This document shows, piece after piece, positions 1 to 6,878 of a stretch of DNA of 13,816 nt. How positions within the stretch are numbered: position 1 is the stretch's first letter; each line of letters opens with the position of its first letter. Below the pieces are notes generated by a model that had not been told where the DNA came from, ran no database searches, and saw only the letters and a list, made by a program, of their open reading frames with translations. A program made the translations under genes and the position numbers. Source of the stretch: Gloeopeniophorella convolvens (lineage: Eukaryota > Basidiomycota > Agaricomycetes > Russulales); the NCBI GenBank assembly GCA_022496205.1, contig WTXD01000280.1, positions 1 through 13,816 on the forward strand, given 5' to 3'.

Positions 1-1
1 A

Positions 2-1351
2 GTGTCAATGGTCGATGGGCATCTATTCGAGAAGATCGCTGCCATAGCTGCTCGACTCCGAAAGAAGACGGACAGATCCTTTGGTGGCATCCAGGTAGCG
101 CCCGCGCCCCCCGATCTTCATTGGGTGCAGATCTGACCCCATGCCACCCAGCTTGTCGTCACGGGCGACTTTTTCCAGCTGCCGCCCGTCACCAAAGGTG
201 GTGTCCAGCCCTTCTTCGCCTTTGAAAGCGACGCTTGGAAAGAATGCATCGAGCACACTGTTACACTCACACAAGTGTTCAGACAGAAAGATGACAGTGC
301 GTACTTGATATGCCACCCGGAAAATATAGGGCTTACATCCATGCAGAATTCGTTCAACTCCTGAACGAACTGCGTCGAGGCGCGATCACGCCTTCCACGG
401 CAGAGGCATTCCGGGCGCTCTCGCGCCCCATTGTCTCCTGCGACTCGGACCTTCCGCCGACCGAGCTTTTCCCTATGCGTCACGAAGTCGAGCGCGCGAA
501 CTCGACCCGCCTCGCCGCGCTGCAGACCCCACCCTCCACCTACGAGGCGCGCGACTCAGGCTCCGCCGCGCCCGAAAAGCGCAAGGCGGTGCTGGCGGGT
601 ATGATGGTGCCTGAGCGTCTCGTCCTCAAGCTGGGCGCGCAGGTGATGCTCGTGAAAAACGTCGATGACCAGCGCGGGCTCGTGAATGGTGCCGTGGGGC
701 GCGTGCTCGGCTTCTATGCCGCGCCACGTAACAAGGCCGAGGGTGTCATCCGGAATGTGACGCTCGGCGAGGACGGAAAGAGCATCGTCTTTACGGGCGA
801 GGTGGGGAAGGAGAATGTCAAGCCTGCGTCCGCTGCCTCAGCGAAGGCGAAGAAAGAGAGCGAGAAGGCTACACTGGACGGGGAACTGTTCCCGTTGGTC
901 GAGTTCCTAACCCCGATGGGCAAGGAGACGGTGCTGGTGACGCGCGATGAATTCCGCGTCGAGGACAATGAGGGCAATGTTCTGGCACGAAGGGTCCAGG
1001 TGCGTTTTCCTTCTTTGTTTCTGACGACCCGATCGCTGACGTGGCTCCTCCATCAGGTCCCTCTCATCCTCGCATGGGCGATCTCAATTCATAAGAGCCA
1101 AGGCCAGACAATCCAGCGCGTCAAGGTCGACCTCGGGCGCGTTTTTGAGAAAGGGCAGAGCTATGTTGCCCTATCGCGGGCAGCATCGATGGAGGGCTTG
1201 CAGGTCCTCCGGTTCGATCCAAGGAAGGTGCGTCACCCACTGAATGCAGGCGCGCCGGACTGTTGCTGACGTTGGCAATGTTGTTTGGTAGGTGTCTGCG
1301 CACCCGAAAGTCATCGAGTGGAGCAAGACGCTAGAGAGTTATGCGAGCTGA
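2..1351 (+). CDS. PIF1: PIF1-family 5'-3' DNA helicase, C-terminal part (5' end outside window)
   Basis: The protein is an ATP-dependent superfamily 1B helicase that in fungi maintains mitochondrial and nuclear DNA and acts at telomeres, forks and G-quadruplexes. The exons I infer are 2-94, 152-296, 347-999, 1057-1227 and 1292-1351; joined, they keep one frame to a TGA at 1349-1351. Visible family features, in order, are SMVDGHLFEKI and FGGIQ (exon 1), the GDFFQLPPV motif (164-190), VFRQ, NELRRG, LKLGAQVMLVKN, GLVNGAVGRV, AWAISIHKSQGQT (KSQGQT at 1093-1110), YVALSRA (about 1162-1182) and a C-terminal AHPKVIEWSKTL. A Lys/Ser/Ala-rich insert of about 25 residues lies between the NGAVGRV region and the C-terminal motifs. 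The Walker A half is off the left edge. The SMVDG/GGIQ context fits the cellular PIF1 better than Helitron-borne relatives. The intron at 1000-1056 is a multiple of three without a stop, so an unspliced reading would look open. Confidence 0.95.
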
Positions 1352-2186
1352 TACTCATCCACGTTCCTTTCAACACATCAACACATGCACGAACTTACAC
1401 TTGTAAGTTACCACCCAGTCTGGGTACGGAGGATGCGGCGATACTGACGAAAGCAGTGCACAATATGCATTATTAGATAACTTATCATCACGTTCGCGGA
1501 ATGAATCATACAGGAGTGGAAGCCTTGTACTGTGACTGCGAGCGAAGATCAAGAGGCGTGGTATTGTCCATTGTCATCCTATAACGACATACAACAAGAC
1601 CACTCTATGTGCAACCTATGTGACCCGTTAGGCTGGTTCCTAGTAGTTTTACGTCGGTCTGCCCTCCTGAACGTGTGCAGGCATTCGGAGGCGTGGCGGC
1701 TGGCATTCGCGATGGCGTCGTTGTCGGTGCCCCCAGAGCCTGACATCACGGCGATTCTCTGGTCTGGCCTGGTCTGGCCTACGCTTGGGACCACAGGGCC
1801 ATGGGACAGCAGTGCCATGTGCGACAGAGATGTCGGCGCTGGTTCCCGCCGGGCATATTGGATCATGAGATGAGAGTGCTTGAACGGCTAGGGGAGCAAG
1901 ATGGAAAGACGGAAACGCGGATTGAGAAAGGCACATAGATGAAGAGGACTAGATAGAATATCGTGCTATACGGTGCTTTGTACGCCGGGTGAACTTGATG
2001 TATCCAAAAAACAAAGTGTGTGTGCTCGAAGGTCACCTCGGTTGGTTGGAGATGAAGAGGTTTACGACCACAGGCCGGGAACATTATGGACACCGGAACC
2101 GGAATATTGATATCCAAAACACGTGATATTGGTATCTAGAGTACTATATAGGCCCGACGCAAAATTTGTTTGACCTTCTTCACCTA
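1352..2186. other. Intergenic region with no convincing gene
   Basis: No reading frame here has recognisable protein sequence, and the longer frames on both strands start at non-ATG codons or have biased, shadow-like composition. Small features include a 10-bp tandem repeat (TGGTCTGGCC twice, about 1762-1783), an AT-rich stretch with an E-box-like CACGTG near 2119-2124, a TATA-like CTATATA near 2145-2151, and a 16-bp match (1867-1882, minus sense) to the 5' leader of the duplicated gene further right. Confidence 0.6.
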
Positions 2187-2213
2187 CAGTCTACCACCAT
2201 CAAACGAGACACC
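2187..2213 (+). repeat. Left terminal inverted repeat of the MITE
   Basis: This 27-bp repeat matches the reverse complement of 2879-2905 with one mismatch (T at 2200 against the expected C). The CCACCA-CAAACGAGACAC core recurs in direct orientation immediately inside it at 2211-2230. Confidence 0.88.
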
Positions 2214-2230
2214 ACCACCAAACGAGACAC
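2211..2230 (+). repeat. Inner (subterminal) inverted repeat, left arm
   Basis: This ACCACCACCAAACGAGACAC unit is a direct repeat of the outer left terminal sequence and the inverse, with one mismatch, of 2697-2716. Confidence 0.8.
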
Positions 2231-2696
2231 TTGAGCTCTCCACACGCACCGACGCCGTTTCCCTCCAAGATTTTGAGGTGTAAAATATGTAAATAGCCAT
2301 CCTTTGTAGGTCCGAAACTTTGGAAGAGATCGGACAACTAGTGAATGAGCGAGAGGCGAAACATGCTTATGATTCTGGTGTTCAAGAATCTTCCGCCGAT
2401 TCATATGACGTTTCAGCAACAGTCTGGTATTTGAGCACATAAAGATATTATATGTACACGATGTACGTGCGAGAAAGATGTAGATCTGGATGTTTGAGAA
2501 GCATCGGTCAGTGGTAAAGGTATCATCGGGGAACATAGATGTTGGGAATGAGCCGGAAGAGAGTGGAAGAGCCCTCGTGCGACCAGGACTTGCCTAATCG
2601 GACAAGATAAGCGCCCTTGGACAGAGCAGAGCGATGCGGCACAGTGCGGCACGCGGCACGGCCGAGCTGACTAACTGTAAATATTACCCGATCTGG

Positions 2697-2716
2697 GTGT
2701 CTCGTCTGGTGGTGGT
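2697..2716 (-). repeat. Inner (subterminal) inverted repeat, right arm
   Basis: The sequence reads GTGTCTCGTCTGGTGGTGGT, the inverse of 2211-2230 with a single C/T difference. It sits about 180 bp inside the right terminus, so the inner pair spans about 506 bp. Confidence 0.8.
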
Positions 2717-2878
2717 TTGCCCTCGCCTAGATATTCAGCGTCTTCCACTTCCCCCTTGTTATACTCGTCGGAATGGATCAACGATTTTTATAGAGTACGA
2801 AGATAGGTTCTGCACCCATATGTAAAGTTTCGAAGCCGCAGGACAAGCAAAAAATATTCGAGATTTGTTTCATACTTC

Positions 2879-2905
2879 GGTGTCTCGTTTGGTGGTGGTA
2901 GACTG
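2879..2905 (-). repeat. Right terminal inverted repeat of the MITE
   Basis: This 27-bp inverse of 2187-2213 begins GGTGTCTCG and ends GGTAGACTG, followed by the TA target duplication at 2906-2907. Confidence 0.88.
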
Positions 2906-3003
2906 TACTCACGTTACCAACTGGTCCCACCGATACGGTCGATCCTGGTTATCTTGACGCTATCACCTGTTTCAAAATACTTAAACTACCCAATCAAACA
3001 CTG

Positions 3004-4437
3004 ATGTCCTCCAGGGAAATACTTATCTTCAATGCGGCGCCGCAGAACCCTGTAACCAGGTCTATGCCGGCCGCGGCTGCGGGCAACGCACCTGGGGGCT
3101 TGACCACCACACCTCTCAATGACACTAAGACCAGTGCGAAAGCGCCGAGTTATCATACCCAACTGGCAGTCACTCCGCCAGAGATAATACAGTCGCGCGT
3201 GCAGTCGCTGACGAGTGCTGTTGCACAAATGATAATCACGAAGAGCACTCCGCCTGCGTTGCAACCCGATGCGGTTGAATCAGGCAATATGCCTCGGGTC
3301 TATGTGGAACATGGGGAGCTGCTCACCGCTCCGGGTAAAAAAACTGTATTGCCTGCTAAACGTGTGGATACACAAGCGTATCCGTCGAACCATGGTTCAA
3401 GCACTTCACTCCCGCAGCGGGATAACACGGTTGCCCAGACAGGGTGCGATGGACATAGGATGTCCCAGGGTGCTCAAGCACTGGATTTGTTCTCTGCCCT
3501 TCATACGAACTTTGGTTCGGGCGCACTTATAATCCCACTGGCGGATGAACGCATCGAGCATTGGAGCCGATTTCCGTTAAACGAGACTAACACGTTGCAA
3601 AAGGCCACCGACCGTGCCATTACCGTGTCCCAAGTTGAGGAGACGCACGATCATTTTCGGCGCTGGAATTGGGGCGAGAAACTGATTGTTCACGGTGCCG
3701 CGTGCCCACATTGTGCCGCCTACCTCAACCGTATCGACGATAACGACACTTCCTGCAGACCCGCATGCTTGGGATGCGAGAAACGGCTCGCGGCCCTTGA
3801 GCAAGTCGGATTCGATAAGGCAATGGCTCAGAACGCCCGGGAACTGGCCCAAGCTCGGGAGACGGTGAGGAGCGTTCGAAAAGACGCTAACAAGAGGATT
3901 ACCGCCGCTATGTCCGAGCGCGACAACGCACTGCAGTTTCGCGTGGAGGCTGTGGAAGCGCGTGCGTTGAGCGAGCAGCTCAGGACCCATGTCAAATCCT
4001 TGGAGGCCGTGTGCAACTTCCTAGCCAAGCAGCCCGAAGCACTGAGGAACGAGCTCGAGTCCCTCAAGGTTCAGCAAGAGCTCGATAAATTTCGTAATAC
4101 TCAACTGCCCGGACAAGTGGTCGACCAAGACGAATCCCTTGACGGGCGCGACCGGAAGCGGCGACGGACAACGGCTGGTGATGAAACGGGTCACTATCTG
4201 AACTGGCCAAAGTTCGAACTACGCACTGTCGACGGCGCAAAGGACCTGGTGGCCTCGGCGGCTTACGACGGGAGGGCACTAGCGCGCTCCCGAGAACTCC
4301 GGAATGAGTTGGCTCAATACATCCCGGAGCAGCTGACCACACCTGAGTCGGTGTTCTTGGAAGAGCGCCGCAAGGCAGTCCTAGCCGCGCGCGCAGCCCC
4401 GACCCTTGGCAAGCGTCGTCGCTCGCACGATCCGTAG
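3004..4437 (+). CDS. Hypothetical coiled-coil protein with Cys cluster and nuclear localisation signals
   Basis: This is an uninterrupted 477-codon frame from an ATG at 3004 to TAG at 4435-4437. I do not recognise a named family. Residues 1-150 are Pro/Ser/Thr/Ala-rich and probably disordered. Residues 159-230 look folded (aromatic-rich, with FRRWNWGEKLIVHGA). Next come C234-x2-C237 and C251-x3-C255-x2-C258, a possible zinc-binding cluster. A charged heptad-like stretch from about 259 to 370 should form a coiled coil. RDRKRRR (382-388) and KRRR (470-473) are likely nuclear localisation signals. The combination suggests a nuclear scaffold or DNA-associated protein, which is inference only. The lack of introns is unusual beside the intron-rich neighbours. 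Only 98 bp separate the ATG from a MITE, so promoter or 5'UTR sequence may lie in the element, and a missed upstream exon is possible. Confidence 0.75.
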   Translation: MSSREILIFNAAPQNPVTRSMPAAAAGNAPGGLTTTPLNDTKTSAKAPSYHTQLAVTPPEIIQSRVQSLTSAVAQMIITKSTPPALQPDAVESGNMPRVYVEHGELLTAPGKKTVLPAKRVDTQAYPSNHGSSTSLPQRDNTVAQTGCDGHRMSQGAQALDLFSALHTNFGSGALIIPLADERIEHWSRFPLNETNTLQKATDRAITVSQVEETHDHFRRWNWGEKLIVHGAACPHCAAYLNRIDDNDTSCRPACLGCEKRLAALEQVGFDKAMAQNARELAQARETVRSVRKDANKRITAAMSERDNALQFRVEAVEARALSEQLRTHVKSLEAVCNFLAKQPEALRNELESLKVQQELDKFRNTQLPGQVVDQDESLDGRDRKRRRTTAGDETGHYLNWPKFELRTVDGAKDLVASAAYDGRALARSRELRNELAQYIPEQLTTPESVFLEERRKAVLAARAAPTLGKRRRSHDP

Positions 4438-5360
4438 ATGCCGCCGCGATACAGCGCCCATAGGAGGGGAGACGATATCAGAGACAGAAGTTGAACCTAG
4501 GAGAGACAGGAGTTGATGACTTATTACGCACGACACGCACACGACACGCACCCACTGGGTAACACCACGCCGATCGCTACTCGGTTGACCATCGAAAACT
4601 GGCAGGCATATGCACCCAGCGCAACCCGCTACCCTCGCCGACACCGGTAAGACCACCAGGCCCCGTGATTAAGGTCTCGTTACATCCGTTCAAAACGCCA
4701 AGGACGACCCTAGAACGCCGCTCAGCCCGCCGTGAACTACGCCGGTGCCGGAGCTACCGCGGTACCCGTCGCCGTGAACTACGTCGCGGGCGCCACGGGT
4801 CACTCGAGTCGTCCAAAAAGGCGGAAAACGAACGCGATGTAGGAGGTCCAATCGCGTCTGGATTGCATTTGCAATCCAGAGGGGAGGCTGGAAGGGTGGC
4901 GCGAGCGCGTGTCAATATGGCATGCAGTGCTCGTTACCCCGGTACGGTGAAAAAGGGTGACCATTAAATTGGTCGGGCGGATAATACTCACACGTGGATG
5001 GTTCGACCTTGTAGGCGGCACGGCTATACAACTTAATATCGAGCGGGGGGCAGTGTCATGGGAGTTCGACGAGTGCCCAGCAGTGGGCGGCCAGTGACAG
5101 ACGGTGGTGAGTACGTAATTATGCACAGTCCGAAAGCAGTGAGTTGCAGTCGGGAAAGAGCGGCCTAGTGGCAGTCCGACGGTGCCGCGCCCGCAACGGG
5201 GGTTATGAGACATTGGACCAACATGAGGGACCCACATATTCGATGTTAGCCAGAGAGGACGCTTCTCGCATTGGTGTGAATCCTGATATTTGGTCGGTAA
5301 AATTCTTGTGCTTCCAAACACGCGCCGTCGGATGCGTCTGGCCTTCCTCAGTCCGAATTG
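4438..5360. other. Intergenic region with small repeats, no gene seen
   Basis: No frame here reads as a plausible protein. Visible structure: an imperfect 14-bp direct repeat, GAGACAG(A/G)AGTTGA, near 4480-4517; an 11-bp tandem repeat ACGACACGCAC at 4530-4551; a 14-bp repeat CGCCGTGAACTACG at 4728-4741 and 4770-4783; and a 22-bp hairpin-forming palindrome at 4858-4879. The right end runs into the 3' flank of duplicated copy A. Confidence 0.6.
4858..4879. repeat. Short perfect inverted repeat (10-bp arms, 2-nt loop)
   Basis: CTGGATTGCA is followed by TT and then TGCAATCCAG, a perfect inverse. It could form a cruciform or RNA hairpin, or act as a palindromic binding site. No T-run or adjacent gene end supports a terminator. 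Confidence 0.7.
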
Positions 5361-5373
5361 ACAACAAACAACA

Positions 5374-5379
5374 TTTATT
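5374..5379 (-). terminator. Poly(A) signal AATAAA of copy A
   Basis: TTTATT on the plus strand is AATAAA in the sense of copy A, about 62 nt past its stop. The matching position in copy B (11796-11801) reads AATATA, a weaker variant. Confidence 0.5.
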
Positions 5380-5440
5380 CGCATTGGCGATTCAAGACAA
5401 TAGGCCTAGGCCTGTTACACGGGGCGCACCGGCGCACCAC

Positions 5441-6110
5441 TCAGAAATTATGAAGATAATCTCCAACGAAAGCCTTGGCGGCGTTGGCAACGACGTCGGC
5501 AACTTTCCCGTATCCGAACAACCCAGCGATCTTTGAGCAACTCCGGCTGCGATCGACCCGATGGACGAGACGAAGCGGTGCTGTGCACAATGTCGGCTCT
5601 TGATAGATAAGTCGGCAGAAAATCGGGCTCACCTGGAACGGCTTGCGGGAGTGGTCATGATACACGACGAAGCGGCCATCACCTGCCTTATTCTTCTGGC
5701 CGTACTGGAACACATCGGTAATAGTGACCTCGTAGCCTGTCGTCAGCAACAGAGTTAGCATACATTGCGCACACTGGGGCACGGGTGAACATGGACTTAC
5801 CCCCGTTGACGACGCGGCCGACCTTGGAGATGTGCTGTGGGGCCGACGCACTGCCGGAGTACCACTCTTCGGCGATGAAGAATGTCACCTCGGCGTTGTC
5901 TGCAACGGCGGCGCCGACTCCGTAAGCTCTCGATTTCACGGGCAGCACGAGGAAGCACTTACTCTGGTTGCGGTTCTGCGCGATGAGCACGTAGTACGCG
6001 GCACTACGGTTGCTGAAGGACTGCTGCCACTCGACATTGACGCGGTGGCCACCGAGCTCCTCACCGACGAGGGCAGGAACGAAGAGGACGTCGTCGTGGT
6101 TAGTAGGCAT
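5441..6110 (-). pseudogene. Uncharacterised four-exon gene, copy A (frameshift in last exon)
   Basis: Exons inferred on the minus strand are 5963-6110, 5801-5899, 5633-5736 and 5441-5580; introns of 63, 64 and 52 nt all have GT...AG ends. The first three exons give a small polar protein with no signal peptide, starting MPTNHDD and containing VEWQQSFSN, FFIAEEWYSG and TITDVFQYGQ. This alternating polar/hydrophobic pattern suggests a beta-rich domain. Exon 4 would encode an Ala/Gly-rich, amphipathic-looking C-terminal helix of about 40 residues. Relative to copy B, exon 4 lacks one base near 5531-5534 (140 nt instead of 141), so the frame leaves the conserved C-terminus and runs past the usual stop. 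I do not recognise the family and assign no function. Intron 1 is a stop-free multiple of three. A sequencing error could explain the single deletion, in which case the gene is intact. Confidence 0.72.
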
Positions 6111-6194
6111 ATTCGAGTTCTGGTTTGAGATGAGAGTGCTTGTGAGCAGGTCCAATTGATGTTTGGATGGCGGAAAGAGGAGTGGAGAGATATG

Positions 6195-6202
6195 CTTTTA
6201 TA
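6195..6202 (-). promoter_or_regulatory. TATA box of copy A
   Basis: TATAAAAG in minus-strand sense, 92 bp upstream of the ATG at 6110. Position and leader are conserved with copy B, where the TATA box is at 10972-10977. Confidence 0.65.
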
Positions 6203-6878
6203 CCTCGACGCACCTCTTAGCACCGTAGTAAGCACCGACTCAGTTCAGCAGAGAGCAGAAGCCGCCAGGGGTACGACTACAAAGCAAGTCGAGGTGTCCA
6301 AGACGCCGTGGGTCCGGCAGTTCGGAAAGGCGGAGCCTAGAACGACCCGGCTTGGTAGCGCAGGCACGCTATGGGTGCATTCCGAGTCACGCCGTCATCC
6401 CCGTGAAGTAGATTGCCTAGGCAGTGTCAATGAAATTCTGTGCGATTTACCGGTGTATACACACAAAGACCGGCAGAGCGCACTTTGAGAGTTGAATAAA
6501 TTCAGTCGGTCTAGAACGATGCAGGGATTTCCGCACGCTTTCCGAGCACGGTGGAACGTCGTTGTTAGGACGTACAGGGCGTCTGCGACATTGTACCTGC
6601 TGGTCCATCGAGGCACGTGCGCGCGTAATCCCTGACAGCTTTAGTAGTACCATGTCTCGGTGACTCCATCTTACTAACTTTCCGACGCGGCGGGCGATCA
6701 TGAGCAGTCAACTAGGACAGGGGCGACCGTGTCGGGACCATAGAATGTTAACGCATACAACCTGCAAGATGCTCGTATTGTAAAATAAATATCTTAGTGA
6801 CATGGCCCAGGACCCCGGAACGCCTACCACTGAGAGTGAGAGACTGCATATCAGCGAGGTGAGGTACTCGTACCTATC
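6203..6878. other. Intergenic between copy A promoter and TRS65 end
   Basis: It holds the upstream region of copy A and the 3' flank of the TRS65 gene, which runs toward it. I see no plausible coding sequence, RNA gene or notable repeat. Frames of up to about 110 codons look like chance openings. Confidence 0.55.

Larger units (their letters stand above)
2187..2905. mobile_element. MITE-like non-autonomous DNA transposon, TA-flanked
   Basis: A 719-bp segment starts CAGTCTACCACC and ends with its inverse GGTGGTAGACTG, with TA directly outside both ends (2185-2186 and 2906-2907). The TA target duplication and CAGT termini are typical of the Tc1/mariner-pogo superfamily. No transposase frame is visible, so it would have to be mobilised by an element elsewhere. 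A second, inner inverted pair is nested inside the first (2211-2230 and 2697-2716). The right end lies 98 bp before the ATG of the 477-codon gene. I cannot name a family; the structure itself is directly visible. Confidence 0.82.
5361..6202 (-). repeat. Inverted duplication, copy A (about 850 bp unit)
   Basis: The unit covers promoter, four-exon gene and 3' flank and matches 10972-11820 in opposite orientation. Homology runs from the TATA box to a 3' flank sharing ATCGCCAATGCGAATA. Both copies place the TATA box the same 92 bp upstream of the ATG. Edges are approximate because flank similarity fades gradually. No terminal repeats or target duplications are apparent, so the mechanism of duplication is not visible. 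Confidence 0.85.

Noticed and set aside
310..1269. A single 319-codon open frame taken as a complete gene
   Set aside because: It starts inside an intron, reads through a 57-nt intron and ends in another; the PIF1 motifs continue in spliced exons on both sides.
1532..1873. Plus-strand frame of about 113 codons
   Set aside because: It starts at GTG, has no recognisable sequence and no splice-consistent extension.
2187..2905. Repeated GTGTCTCG units considered as a CRISPR-like or tandem array
   Set aside because: There are only four units, in inverted pairs with TA target duplications, which is the structure of a transposon.
4665..4967. Arg-rich plus-strand frame
   Set aside because: It starts at GTG, and its Arg-rich composition reflects GC-rich repeated sequence rather than a protein family.
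5000..5008. GGTTCGACC, like a tRNA B box
   Set aside because: No A box, cloverleaf or acceptor stem can be formed around it.
5832..6128. Plus-strand frame of about 98 codons
   Set aside because: It is the antisense shadow of copy A exons 1 and 2 and has no protein-like sequence of its own.
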